64,000 bases of DNA from Triplophysa rosa (taxonomy: Eukaryota; Chordata; Actinopteri; Cypriniformes; Nemacheilidae), in NCBI RefSeq assembly GCF_024868665.1, contig NC_079899.1, positions 1,157,928 to 1,221,927 of the forward strand, read 5' to 3'. This document shows positions 50,938 through 63,855 of this stretch, one piece after another (within the stretch, counting starts at the first letter, position 1; each line of letters starts with the position of its first letter). The position numbers were made by a program, and so were the translations under genes. The notes beneath the pieces were generated by a model. It had not been told where the DNA came from and did not search any database. It saw nothing but the letters and a program-made list of their open reading frames with translations.

Positions 50938-53900
50938 ATGTCAACGAAAGCAGAGCAATGTAAGTGTCTTCATGTTATTATCATCTATTGTATTGTACAA
51001 TGTATGATAACATCATTATTATTATTATTATTATGAGCGCGCGACGGGAGCGGTTGTTAAAGCAACACGCTCTTTGAATGTGTGTTGTATAAATGCAATA
51101 TGTATACCGTTAGATACGGCGGTATTAAACGGGTTTAAGATATTCAATGAGACCAGTTTCAGGAGGTATGAGAAGTCTTCTTCAAGGTCGTTTCTAGCTC
51201 GAGATCTTTTTTAAACGACGATCATCTGCAAATCTCTCGTTAGTTTTACACATCTATTCACACGAAACCGCGACATTATAGTTAGCCTAAATATAACCCT
51301 GACTCGACTTCATCTGTCATGATGTTTAATAGTGTCAATAATGTTATAATGTTTAATATGATGGGCTTTAATAGGGGGCAGTAAAAACACGTTATTAAAG
51401 ATCTTTCGACTAGAAGCGTTTTTCCCCTTATTTCGCAGTGTAAACAGCCATTTGCAATAGCATGTTAAGCAACATGTTTTTTCATGTGTTTATAATAACA
51501 GATGATATCATACTGTGCACATTGTCATGGCATAATTTAGTCCGATCAGTCTTTTATAAAACATGTTTATAGTTTCAATGAAAATAACTTAAAGGGATAG
51601 TTCACCCAAAAAGAGAAATTCTGTTATTGTTTACACACCTTCCAAGCTGTATAGGCTACATTTCTTTGTTTTGGTGACACAGAAAAAGATACTTGGAAGA
51701 ACAGTTCTTGGACCCCATCGACTACCATAGTAGGAAAAATGATAATGGTAGTCAAAAGTGCCCCAGAACTATTCGATGTCCTACATTCTTCAAAATATCT
51801 TCTTTTGTGTTCAACAGAACAATTTTTTTTCCTATTATGGGAGTCAATGGGTTCCAAGAACTGTTTGGTTATGAGCATTTTTCCAAATATTTTTCTCTGT
51901 GTTCATCAGAACAAAGACATTTAGAACAACTCACAGGTGGCGGGTAAATGATGACAAAATGTTTCTTGTTGGTTGAACTGTCCCCATATATAAGATCTAT
52001 TATCATGTAATTTATTCTTAAATGAAACAATGTGATGTTTTGCTCAGTGCCCGGCTGGATTTTGAGTCTCCAGTGTAGCGTCTGAGGCAGGGCTGTACAG
52101 TGTGACATAGTGCCGCAAGTGCTATTTTACGAACTTTTCACTGTTTTTTAAAGTGAAGCTACACTGAATCTCAAGTGCAATGTTGCCAGATTGGGTGGAC
52201 AATTTCCAGCCCAAAGGCTCAATAAAACCCGCCCAGCCCAAATTTTAACTGCCAAAATAATGTGATAGAAATGCATTGCAATGTCAATCAACGATGATAA
52301 TGGCCATTTTATCTCCTTAAAACGAACTATGACACGATGAAAAAATATATTTAAACCAGGAAAATGGATCAAATAGCATTGAAGAGAGTTAGAAAATAGG
52401 ACTAATATGTCCAGAAACCACTTCAAAGCGACAATCAATAAATTAACCAATGACTTTAACCCTCAAAAAACACATTTTGTGCAAAAAGTTCCCCCCTATA
52501 ATTAATGGGATTCGGAAAGCTGAGTAGGCATTTTCTACTCATTCATGAACTTCATTCACACACCACAGCAGCCAAACATGTGCAATTCATTGATACACAC
52601 AACAGAACAAGAAAAGAACAGCAGCAACAATAATGCGCTTATACCTTTGAGAGTTGCCATAACATCTGACAGAACTACAGTACGTCTTTCGTGAAGTATA
52701 TATTGCAGAACATATAATGCAAAATTTAGCAAGTCCAGCAGCTGTCAAGGACGAGTATGATGAACAGAAGTAACGTTAGTAGAATCCCATATTCAGTTTG
52801 ATTTTTATTAAATCATTCAACTGCTGTGAATTCAGTTATAGTTATATTTACAGTCTTCGAGTCGTCTGTCACCACATGTGTAATCCATGTTGTGAGATTT
52901 GAGTTACTCGCCCTACCGTGCAACATATATTTGAGCCACTTTGGCATTGCGATCGCTTCAATATACAAAATCTGGTCCTTTATCGCTCCAAAACCCTGTC
53001 ACTCACGAGCCATCACATGATCTCAACTGTAGATTGATTGACAGGTGAGGTCTCCCTATCCCAGACCTGATTGGTTAAACTGAACCAATTAGGGCTGTGT
53101 TAAGGAATAATGTGTTTATGACTGAACTACACATTATTTTCGAACGTTTTGAAATAACTTCACTAATCAAAAGCAAAGAAAAGGCAAGCTGCTTGTGTCA
53201 TGGTCCTGCCTTCTTGTTCAGGATTTTCTAGTCTTGTGGCAGGATCGTGACAGATCCCTTATGTTTAATGTGAGAAAGTCATGGGGTGTTTATCTTTTGA
53301 CATTCCATGTGCTTTCTCGTGTCTCGTCATTGGCCCCGCCCCTCTCATATCACGTATTACTTCCATGCCGAGTTTCATTACCCTCACCTGCCCTGTGTTA
53401 TCATCCCTCGTTTGTCTTCCCTATAAAATGCCCTCATGTTTCATTGTCCTGTGCTCGGTGATTGTATGTGCTTGTGTACCCTGTACCTTGTGCTTTGTGC
53501 TTACCTGTGTGCTTGTTTGCTGTTGTTGCCTGTTCCTGTTGTTGCTGTTTCGTCGGTCTTAGTAATTCTTCAGTTCAGTTCAGTTCAGTTTAGTTTAGTC
53601 CATGTCAAGTGTTTGTCAGTCTAGTGTTTAGTTAGTCTTCATTCTGTGCTTGTTTATTATTTTCTTGTTCCTGTTTTTACCCCATCGCGGGTCTTTGGTT
53701 TGTGTTTTAAAAATAAAAAGTCTTTTGTTAACCCCTTAATTCCCTGCTGCCTGCAATTGGGTTCTTCTCCTAGCTGCCACACCCCCCGGTCGTGGCAGAT
53801 CGTGACAGCTTGGGCGGGTTTTTCATTTCATAAGCAGCCCAAATTTTGTCCACCCGCCGAGAAACCGCCCAATCTGGCAACACTGCTCAAGCGTCTTCAT

Positions 53901-56900
53901 GACGACCTGCCAAAATAAAAGTCCAGATGATAAAATAATGAACTTGTAAATTTATAAACGGTAACACTTTAGTATAAGGACCAATTCTCACTATTAACTA
54001 GTTGTTATTAGCATGCCTATTAGCATATTGGCTGTTTATAAGCACTTATAAAGCACATATTCGGCATGACCATATTCCACATCCATAATCCTACACAATA
54101 CCTAAACCTAACAACTACCTTACTAACTATTAATAAGCAACAAATGAAGAGTTAACTAAGCAAAACTCGTAGTTAATAGTTTACTAAAACCGAGAACTGG
54201 CCCTTAAAGTAAAGTGTGACCAATAATTTTTCTGCAGTTTAATGTAGTAAATGCTATAATATATTACAGTATTTTTATGGACAAATGTATTTACTACTGT
54301 ACTGTATAGTAGAGCATTGAAAATACAGAACTAATTTTTTAAAAAGGAAAACGAATTTGGTAAAAACAAAGAATGATATGGCCCTAATTTATCCATTTGT
54401 ATAATGTTAATGTCCTTTTTACCTGTTACCTGTCTATTTATGTGATGACCTGCACTTGTTTGTTTTTAAATGATAACAGACTTATACTTGTGCTACAGCT
54501 GTTAGGCCTGTGCTACAAAACTTTAAACCTCTGTAGCACCGGTGCTATGCGCAAAAAAAGATAACGTTCAGGCCTGCGAGGCACTCTTTACACCTGGTAT
54601 TAAGATGCCTTTTGGTCGATCGGATCACAAGTGGACGGCGCTAAATACGGGTGTAAACAGGTTGTGAAATGTTTTGAGCTTGTCCACTTTTAACCACTTC
54701 CAGAGGTAGTCGAAAACACATTGGACTGGATTGTGTTCATGGTGTAGACGCTCATGTGGTTGAATAGGTTCGAACAGCCACAAGAGACCATCTACTCTCC
54801 GTCTACAGACTATATATGCCTAAACATTCTGAAACGTGGGTTAGCCAGACAAGATTTAAACTTTGCCGGCTGAACACCTAAAAGTTTGGTTGAAAGACTA
54901 AAAACCTATCAAGCACAATGTTTTCTCAGCATTCCAGATGTATAACACAAACTCACAGTGTTCAGTGCAATTTCGCGGCTGTCATAGCAGAAATAAGAAC
55001 CACTGCTCTCTGTATGTCTCCGCCAGCGTTACTGCATGTGCCTATTTAGTATGTTCGTTCGAAAGATCTGAAAATCCATTGTATTTAACCTCTCATAAAC
55101 CCTCCCCTTGAAGAAATCAGGACAGGTATGTGTCTCTTTCGTCCACTTGTGATCTGATCGACCAAAACGCATCTTAATACCAAGTATGAACAGTCCCTCA
55201 GTGGCAAATTCATTCAATAATAATCACTGTACATTAAGAGAGTCTAAACCAATTATTTAGGTTCATTCCTGACTCTTGTTTCTTTAAATACATTATGTTT
55301 AGATGTGCAGTCAACCTGAAATGTCAAGAAGAAAATGTCCATGAGACCCAAACAACAACAACAGACCTGTAAACAGTGTTTATGACAAAGCTCTTCTGTG
55401 ATCTAACCAGCTCTACAACAAAATGTATTCAACGAATACTCGGCTGATATAACCCTCAAACTACTCTTACTGCCTTTAAGGAGCTGCCAGTACAAACGTC
55501 AATCACCTGATAATTTGGATCACAGTAATTACGAACAATATATGTCCTAAAAATCTTGATAATCCCTTAAGAGATCCACATGAGCAAATGCAGAATAAAA
55601 GAAAATAGTCAATTCCTTGCAACGAGAGCATGAGGGGGCGCATTAAAGTCAGTAGTGTCTGTCTGTACAGAGCTGCCAATAATCTAGATTTATAGTTCAG
55701 GATTAATCTCCTGAAAATGTTTGTCATGTATATGTAAAAAAAAAGAAAAATGCAGAAAAAGAAAAATGATGTCATTCCTTATGTGAGGGCAAAAGGTTAG
55801 CGTGTACTAAGTCGGAGCTCATGTTTGTGAGGGAGAGCAAAATATTCTCAAAGGAGCGCAAAGTATTATTGAGGAACGCTGTAACAACTCATGAACTACA
55901 TCCCCCATAATGCCTTGCACCTGCACTCCTCCGGCCATGTTGATTGTTCCCGCTCACCTGCACCTCATCAACCGGACACTATATGTTCTCCCTTTACCCA
56001 GTGTTTTGGGTCTGGTCTAGTTGTATTTTGTGATACTAGTTCTGTACCCCTTGTTCCGTGGAAGTTTATTGCCTGTTGGATTATTGTATTTTGTTCCTGT
56101 GGATGTTTGTGGATTGTACTGTTTTCCTTTGGATGTTTCCCTGTTTTTGGATTTCCCTATTTTTGTTCCTGAGTTCACCTTTTGATTATTAAACCTTTCA
56201 CCTTTCACTTTACCCCTGTGGCATCGTCTATCATATGTGAACGGTTACAGACGCAAAGGAAAGCAATATGAACGCTTCTAAAACTAAGGATCAGGGCCCG
56301 ATTGCATAAAGCACCTTAAGTGTAATTTACCCTTAAGTGTGTCCTTAAGTATACCTTAAGTTTTACTTAAGTTATTCTCCTATTGTCTTTGGTAAAGGAA
56401 AATCACCCCTTAAGTGCCATACTTAAGGGAAAAACTTAAGGTGCTTTGTGTAACCGGGCCCTGCACTCTGCCGTGTCTCTCAGCGACTTTTCTGGCTGTA
56501 AAAGACTTGAGTGAACTTTGTGTGGTGCGCTTGAGAATGCATGGGTTTTTCAGATGAAAAAATGTCATTTTAATTTTCAGTATGAAATTTGGACAAATAA
56601 TGGAAAATATCACTTTGTTTTAGCGTAATAATAAAAAAATTGGTTTTAGTAGTGTAGTTTGACTACATCTCCCCCCCCCCAATTCGAATACTGAATTTAC
56701 AAATTGGTTAAAAAATGTTAGTGTTAAAGTGTAAACTTAAAAAAAAAAATCATTTGCACTTGTAATCTTTAATCAAAAACGTTAACCACCTTCCGTTCTG
56801 GAAATGTTGTTGCGATTCCATGAGATCACAACAAAAAAAGGGAGTAGACGAGCGTACTTGCGGGAAAAAAGCATTTTTATTTATAACATAACATACTAAA

Positions 56901-59900
56901 AAGAAGATCTAATTGAACAAAGCTCGAGCCAAAGTAACCAATACAACGAAATAAACGTAAAATGGAATCCAAAAAGGAAAGGACACCCATCTAGCCTGAG
57001 ATGTAGGTGACACTTTTTCTTGAGTAGAACAATAAAGACGATTTTTATGGAAAATCCGCAGACCTCTGTGATTCATATAATGGATGTAAATGGGGTCCAG
57101 AAGAGTCCTAATAGCACATACTGTACAGTATCTCCAACACAAAATTGTCTTGTGAAGCGGATCGATCGTTATTTGCAATAAACGGAACGTCATTTATAAA
57201 ATGATGAGCGGTATTCTACAGCTTCTGCAAAACACCTCACTCGCTCGCATGCATAAATGACACATGCGCGATCTCAAATGTGAACGGACACGGGTTTGTT
57301 AGAGGGAGAACTCAAGATACATCATTTTTTGGGGAGAACTATTGCTGTGCAGTCATTGATGCACATGGATGTGTCTGGGTGTTGTTTGCAACATGTGTGT
57401 TTACAGCATTGAGTGTTCATTGTGTGCCACTTTGCTTTTTGTTTGTTTAGTTGGCTCTAAGATTCGATACTTGCAAGAGTATCACAACCGTGTGCTTCAC
57501 AATATATACCCAGTGCCATCGGGAACAGACATTGCAAATACTCTGAAATACTTTTCCCAAACCCTGCTCAGGTAAGTGCACGACACAGAAAACAGGTTAA
57601 CCACAAAACACTTTTCTAGTGAAGGGCAAATGTTGCATTCTTATTAGAGTCAGGATTTTTATTTCATCTTTAAAGACGGCTGTAGTGAATATCATTCAGA
57701 GAATGTAAATAATACTGGTGAATGGGTCACATCCTGTCACGAGTTATGTCTGATCTGTGGAAACAATAGAAAATAGAAGTCTATGTTATCATCAGTTGAC
57801 ATGAACCCTATGAAAGAGGGCAGTTCTCTAGAGTTTTTTGAAACTTTGATTTGTTTGTCTTAATGTCTGTTTAAAGTGTTAAATAATTGAACACTTGTGT
57901 CCTGTGACTAGCGAATCATAATGTGCACATTACACATGAAACAGGCGCACAACAGTGTCATAAACATACTGTATAGATGTGCTTATTCATAAACTTAATC
58001 CCTTGGAGAAACTGAGAAGATTTAAATGGGCTAGAAAAGGCCATTTGTCTACTTGTGTGTATTTGTGTAATTTGTGTTCTGTATGTGTGTGAATTAAACG
58101 AACCTTTATAGAAAACATTGAGGGCAGTGAAGTAAAACAAAGAGACATGTTTCTGATATGTGTGAGATCCAGAACGGGGGCAGTAGCGACCTCCTTTCAT
58201 TCACCGTCAGTAAGAGTGTACGACCTTCAGATTAAACAGAAAGACCATTGTGTTTTATGTTACGCACATCAAATTCCAGTTGCTCCTCCTCCTTCAAAAC
58301 ACTGCTGTTTTCAAGAAAGAAAAGACACTCATCCCTCCACAAACATGAGACATTTGCTTTTGAAACCAGTGTATTCCTTTTCCATTACAGTTCTCCCGTA
58401 CCAGTTTGCCATAGACTAGAACCGAAATCCATATGCCTGTCGAATGCCATTTCCCCCGAAATGATACTGAGACAGTATCATAATGTATTGACATACAGAC
58501 ATTTCTTTTATCTGGTGCAATAAACATGTGTTGTGATCAGGGAGCTTTTAGTCGAACCTCACATACATGTTTATTCTTGGCTAAAGCATGTTTCCGAAGT
58601 GTCATCTCTGTATCGTCCTCAAAACGAATATCTCTGACAGCCCCTCCATTGCTCAGTGTTTGCCACCAGGCTCTTTGGCCTGCCGTGCGATTGGCTGGCG
58701 CCGCTGGCCCCTCGGTGGATTGGGGGCGTGGAGGGGGCAGCGTGTGCGTCAAAGCATTGCTCTTCTGCAGGAGTATGGGGCTGCCACTGAAAACATGCCA
58801 TTTTTTATAGTTTTGCTCCTTGTCACCAGATACGCATGAGATGCAGTGATCGTCTGTTTCGTGTGCTTAAAATTGAGCCGAACAAAGTCGAAACAAACCA
58901 AGAGCACTGAGACAAGACACTGCATCCTATGTGTGCAATATCTGGCTTTGGTTCTTTTCTACTTACACTGTCTCTGTAGAGCCATTTCAATGTAATGTGC
59001 TGTTTCTTTGTGTCTTTGTTGTCTCTTTTTTTCCCCTGTTCCCCCCCACCCCTCCCTCGGAGCAGCGTCCTGTCCCGTACAGGCAGGAAGGAGAGCCAGG
59101 AAGCTTCCAATTTGGCCGTGCCCATGACCATGTGTCTTTTTCCTGTGCCATTCCCACTCACCCCATCTCTAAGACCACAAGTCAGTTCCATCAACCCTAC
59201 AGTTACTCGATCCCTCCTTTACAGCGTTCTGCGGGACGCCCCGGCCGACCGGGGTGCTGCCCCCCAGCAGAGTCGGGAGGTTCAGCTCTCAGAATATCCC
59301 TCATTGGACTATCAGGGCCTCTATGCCACCCTCGTCACCTTGCTTGACCTGGTGCCCATGCTGCAGCACGGTCAACACGGTGAGTCCACACCCGCCTGCT
59401 GTCGTTTCTCCTCGATGCTCGCTTCCTTGCTGAAAATGACTTTTTCAATCTCGCTGTCGGTCAGGCTGCATTCCTCTTCTTTGTGTGACTGTTTGTCTTT
59501 CTTCTCTATCAGATCTGGGACAGGCCATATTTTACACTACAACCTGCCTTCTGCCTTTTCTCAGTGATGATATTCTCAGTACTTTGCCCTACACCATGAT
59601 CTCTACTTTAGCCACCTTCCCTCCGTTCCTGCACAAAGATATCATCGAGTATCTGAGCACATCCTTCATCCCCATGGCCATACGTGAGTAAAGTCTTCTG
59701 TATTCCAAAGATAAGACGAATCACCTCATGTTGGTTTGGCAGCGCTTATTTTACTGACTTTAGTTACGGGTATTACTAGGGATGTAACGGTATCAACATT
59801 TCACGATACGATAGTACCTCGATATGAAGACTACGATACGATATTTATTGAATTTTGTGCAGGAAAACAAAACAAAACAAATGAAGACTTGGAAAAATGT

Positions 59901-62900
59901 GGCATAAGTGTTTATTAAACCAAGACTGAACAAAGATCACATTTATTATTTTTAGATTAGGTAATTTTAAAGTGCAAAGAACAGTAAAGTCAGTAAGAAA
60001 CAGGAACTAACATAATAACATAAAAATGAATAACATAAAAATTTTGAGAACATGAAACATGAAAAAATTAACATGAAAAATATACATGATATATACGTAA
60101 CATGTTTGTCAACTTTTAACAACTCACAACCAGTCAGGTACTCACCTCATTCACTGCTTCACTCACTGCTATTTTTTTCTCCTCTTATCTTCATGACTTC
60201 AAACTTTTCGGGGTGATGATGTAACAAATAGCTCTTCATATTAGTCGTATTCCCCGAATTGTACTTCACCGCAGTCTGGCAGTGTTTGCATATTGTTTTT
60301 TGTATGTCCGTCACCTTTTCTCCGTTCTCGTTTCTTGTTACGGGAAAACCAAAATGCTTACACGCATCCGATTTATAATTCGCTTTAGCTTCAACTAGAG
60401 GTGGGCGGAATGGCCAAAAATCTATTTCAAGGAATGAGTTATTTTATTTCACGGTAACGATATATTTCATCAAACAATCTCCCATTATAATTCTATATTT
60501 TATACCAGTTTATTACAGTTCATTTAAATGCTCACCATAGTTAAAATGTAGGCAAGTTATGAAAATGTTGTTCTGATAATCAGATGTATTATTTATTCAT
60601 ATTTATCTTCTGGCTATATCATATGTATACAGTAGGAAGATAGACAACATATAAAACAATAAAGTATGAATATGCACAAACAATGAGAGTACAGTATATG
60701 ACTAAACTGGTGTTCATGGGGTCTGTACTGTAGGTCTTTATCGCTCTTCACTCTCTATTAGATGAGCACTTTTAGTGTGTTGCGACTCTCTGTCTTTAGG
60801 TTAGTTTATTCTCGGGCTTGTTTCTGCACTGCGCGTCTCTGGTGACTCCTCACGCGTCTCCCAAAACTGGAGGTAGAAGCGCGTCACATCAAAGCGCTCG
60901 TGAGCATCATCGCGCATTTCAACTCAAGTTTCACCTTGGTTCGCCTGAAGTTAAACTTTATAAAACTATTAACAGCTTTTCAAAACAACCTGACTTCTGA
61001 AATACGTGTTGAGAATGAGCTTTATTAAACGCTGGCGCAGATCCCTGCACGAGCACTGCGGGTGAGAGAAGTGCCAGACTGGAGCGGATCACTAAACTAC
61101 AGACTGAAAGAAGGTCAAAAGAATGTTGCTTAAAGAGGAAAAAGACCCAGGGATCAGGAAACAGCTTTGCTGATGGTTCTAGGTACCGAAGCCCCAAAAG
61201 GCGATGTAGAAGGTGGACAAACCTGCAGGATGACCATGGCATGCCTAAGTGGCCTGGCCTGCCGTGTTGTAAGCCCTCATTGGAAGGCTTACATATCCCT
61301 TACAATCGAGGGTAGTCAGGGTGGAACAGGACTCAAAGCATGTATGGGCAGTGAAAGGTGCCAAACTTGTCATGCACCTCTGGGAGAAAAGGTTCTGGTG
61401 CTTCATATCACAGTTTGAGCCCAGAAACCATTGAGCCACAGATACTTAAAGCATTGGCAGGCTAATCCCACTCGCCAAATTTCATTAGCCTTTTGTGTAA
61501 AGATCAGACATGGTTGGGCTTCTGAATGAGCTAACCTCTAAGGTCACGTCAGCGACACAATCACGAGTTAACGACAGATAGTTTCAATCGCCATTAACTT
61601 GATAGCACTGTTTATACTGTATACAACATATGACAGAATTTTCTTCAGGTTTACGTGAAGTGTGGTTTTTAAGAGAAGTGGTGGGAGGTACTAATGCATG
61701 TCTGGTGAAATATGTAAATGGATTTTGTGTGTCCAGTGGGATCAACTCGAAGAGAGGGTGGCATTCCAGCATACATCAATCTGTCTGCATACTCCATGCT
61801 GATGATCGCCATGCAGTACACTTCAAATCCAGGTGTGTATGGAAGCATCAGGCTCTAATGTTCACTGACTTTTATCAGCGTATGATATCAGTAGCTTTTG
61901 TTAAGTACAGAGGTGTTTATGGACTAGAATCTGAGATTGCGCTAGGTTTTTTCATTATCTGTCATTTTGACGGACAGGCTCGTTAAAAATCTGTCACGTA
62001 AGGGATAATGTCCAGGCAGCTGGTTGTTATGGCAGAAATAATCACAGACCATGTGATCAGGATGTGAAACGGAGGGTCTTGTATCTCACTGAAGGGGCTT
62101 ATTTCATGATAACAGCCGGCTGCTTGTACATTATCCCGCTTTTTACACGACTACTTGCCACATGAGAAAAAAACTGGACATAAAATGTGAATTTGAAATA
62201 TTTTATTACCTCATTTTTAACGAATGCAGACCTTCCGCGAGGAAAAGCCGTTTAGTTTCGGTTTTAAAGTAAGAAAGGACGTTCAAACGTCACAAACAGG
62301 CAAATTGGTTGAATCATTTGTAAATATAATGTCATATATGTTATTAAAACACATATTTATAATTCATTTTTGTGTAATATTAAACTGCCCCTCTCAAAAT
62401 GATTTGCTGCATCCAGGTTACAGGGTGTTATTAGTTTTGAGCGGTTGTTATTAAAGCAATAAGCCCCGCGAAGCAGTGGGTTACAGTGCATTTTATAACA
62501 GCTAAGGGCGTTGTGGCACGATGGGAAGCGGAGTGCCAAAACCCCGTAGCTGTTATAAAATGCACTGTAACCCACTGCTTCGCGGGGCTTATTGCTTTTA
62601 TAAAATGGTTATTCCATATGCTTAGCAAGGTTTCATAAAATAAAGTAAATAAAATGATATTTAGGCTATGTGGTGCGGCCAGCCGTTATATATTGGGGTA
62701 TTTTATAACGGCTTAGAACTCCGCTCAGCCAATCAGAATCAAGGACCAGAACTGACCGTTTTATAATTGAAAATAACAAACTTTGGAATGTCGCAACTGG
62801 CCAATCAGAATCAAGCATTCAAAAAGCCATGTAATAAAATTGATTATTACGAATTATCAGGATAATTAAATTGTTTTAAAAACATACTTTACAAAAAAAT

Positions 62901-63855
62901 TACTGTGTGCATTTTGAGACAAAACAATCGCACTGATATATATATTTTAAGATATGTCAGTACAAGTTGTTTTCAATCAAGGCATCTCTCACATTTAAGT
63001 TAGTCTGAGACTAGGCTTTAACCCTTCGCAAAAACACGTTGAGGGCAGGGGTACCTCCGGCCGCTTACAATCACGTTCTGATGAAAGGAAATGATTGGAT
63101 GCTACAAACTGAACAAAACTGGAATTAACAAATTGCCATGATTGCAATCTGTCAAAATAATGGATAGACTTCAGATAAGATTTGGTAAAAAAATCTGTCA
63201 ATAACAGAGAACTTCCAATTAACACGAATTTCAGCCTCTCAGCCTTGTGAAACAGCTCAACACCTCTTCTGTCAATACTTGACTTAAACACTTCTAACAA
63301 CACAACACTGATTACATCTCTTCTTTCTCTATTTCTCTTTAGCTTGTGTGCACTATGCAAAGATTTGACCAAGATGCTGCAGTTGTATTACTATGAATGA
63401 GACGGCCGATTTAGTGAAGCAGGCCCACCCACCAGTAAAAAGAGCCAATTGTGAATGATTCTAAACTGATGATTCTCTGGGGGCGGGGCTCTGTACACAG
63501 TGTTGTGAACCTTTGCACATGTGCAGTAGCTCAAACATCCGTGAAACAGTTAGCGCCATTTGAGCCCAAGAAACAGAACGTATTCTACAGTTGATGTCAG
63601 GATTAATGACTGTTGGGAGATTTGTTGTTTGATTGTGAGATCTCTCTATCCCTCTCTTATTCAAGTTGATTGGACTTGCTCATGTATGAGTGAAATGTTT
63701 GCCTGGAGACATTGTAAATATGGCCGTTGAGTGTGGAGACTTTCCTTCAAGAGACTTCTGCTAAATGAATGAATGTGTATAAATGTCTTATTGTTTCAGT
63801 TTACCACTGTCAGCTTCTGGAGTGTCTGATGAAATACAAACAAGAAGTATGGAAG
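50938..63855 (+). CDS. unc79: UNC79, NALCN channel complex subunit (5' part only)
   Basis: Six exons join in frame: 50938-50959, 57451-57571, 59066-59379, 59513-59683, 61737-61832, 63800-63855. They give 780 nt, 260 codons. The protein opens MSTKAEQFGSKIRYLQEYHN and continues with RVLHNIYPVPSGTDIANTLK, a PMTMCLFPVPFPLTPSLRP segment, YTTTCLLPFLSDDILSTLP and VYHCQLLECLMKYKQEVWK, matching the N terminus of vertebrate UNC79. The whole protein is about 2,600 aa, so most of the gene lies beyond the right edge. In the known complex, UNC79 and UNC80 hold and localise the sodium-leak channel NALCN in neurons. It is a large helical-repeat protein with no enzymatic motif. The 22-nt coding part of exon 1 and the 6.5-kb intron 1 make the start easy to miss. 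Confidence 0.96.
51591..51987. repeat. TTAAAGGGATAGTTCACCC MITE
   Basis: Left end TTAAAGGGATAGTTCACCC and degraded complementary right end (GGTTGAACTGTCCCC) mark a very common cyprinid element. Internal TTCCAAGAACTG/CAGTTCTTGGA stretches pair. unc79 intron 1. Confidence 0.7.
52176..53885. mobile_element. DNA element with TGTTGCCAGATTGGG inverted ends, split by a solo LTR
   Basis: Left arm TGCAATGTTGCCAGATTGGG and right arm (complement) CAGTGTTGCCAGATTGGGC bound it. Further paired blocks include GTGGACAA and GCCCAAATTT. CTCAAG flanks both ends (52170-52175, 53886-53891). Without the LTR the element is about 1.1 kb. No transposase found. Confidence 0.65.
53196..53807 (+). repeat. solo LTR with 5-bp TSD
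   Basis: 612 bp, TGTCATGG...CGTGACA, flanked by GCTTG at 53191-53195 and 53808-53812. It has AATAAA at 53712 and shares its sequence with the reverse copy at 23267-23835. Its frames (e.g. 53281-53562) are not genes. Confidence 0.85.
53960..54221. repeat. GGTAACACTTTA MITE
   Basis: Ends GGTAACACTTTAGTATAAGG and complement GGTCACACTTTACTTTAAGG are inverted for about 32 bp. 262 bp, AT-rich. A widespread teleost element. Confidence 0.75.
54579..55201. repeat. element with about 60-bp terminal inverted repeats
   Basis: The arms carry ACCTGGTATTAAGATGC, TTTTGGTCGATCGGATC and ACAAGTGGACG on the left and their complements at 55141-55201, with a few mismatches. Non-coding interior. unc79 intron 1. 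Confidence 0.75.
55880..56249 (+). repeat. probable solo LTR
   Basis: 370 bp starting TGTAACAACTC and ending GAACGGTTACA (TG...CA), with an ATTAAA signal near 56190. Flanks AACGC/GACGC match in four of five bases. Different family from the LTR at 53196. Confidence 0.6.
56292..56463. repeat. 172-bp palindromic MITE
   Basis: CAGGGCCCGATTGCATAAAG and its near complement form the ends, and the inside is built from CTTAAG repeats. CAGGG termini suggest a hAT-type origin. No clear TSD. Confidence 0.7.
57572..59065. other. unc79 intron 2, no gene seen
   Basis: Mostly unique-looking sequence. A GC-rich block at about 58625-58800 stands out from the AT-rich surroundings; overlapping frames on both strands there look incidental. 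It could be a regulatory element. Confidence 0.35.
59776..60400 (-). pseudogene. hAT (ZBED4-like) relic with BED finger in unc79 intron 4
   Basis: Left end CTAGGGATGTAACGGTATCA is a typical hAT terminus. The minus strand at about 60190-60380 reads KHFGFPVTRNENGEK, TICKHCQTAVKYNSGNTTNM and YLLHHHPEKF, a BED zinc finger with C-C-H-H. It joins directly another repeat starting AGAGGTGGGCGGAATGG at 60395. The rest of the transposase is missing. Confidence 0.7.
60401..61736. other. unc79 intron 4, no gene seen
   Basis: Begins with a repeat end (GGTGGGCGGAATGGCC) and AT-rich DNA to about 60760. 61150-61440 is a GC-moderate unique-looking stretch with short open frames but no family resemblance. Confidence 0.35.
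62453..62598. repeat. perfect 51-bp inverted repeat with 44-bp loop
   Basis: Arm 62453-62503 (AAAGCAATAAGCCCCGCGAA...) is the exact complement of 62548-62598. The whole unit looks like a young hairpin MITE in unc79 intron 5. Confidence 0.9.
62680..62840. repeat. dispersed repeat containing GCCAATCAGAATCAAG
   Basis: Carries CAGCCAATCAGAATCAAGGA and CTGGCCAATCAGAATCAAGC. The latter motif and the following ATTCAA also occur in ttc8 intron 11 (11117-11143). No coding content. Confidence 0.5.

Noticed and set aside
61167..61418. 83-codon frame in unc79 intron 4
   Set aside because: No splice borders fitting unc79 phase and no known family. The true exon in this area is 61737-61832.
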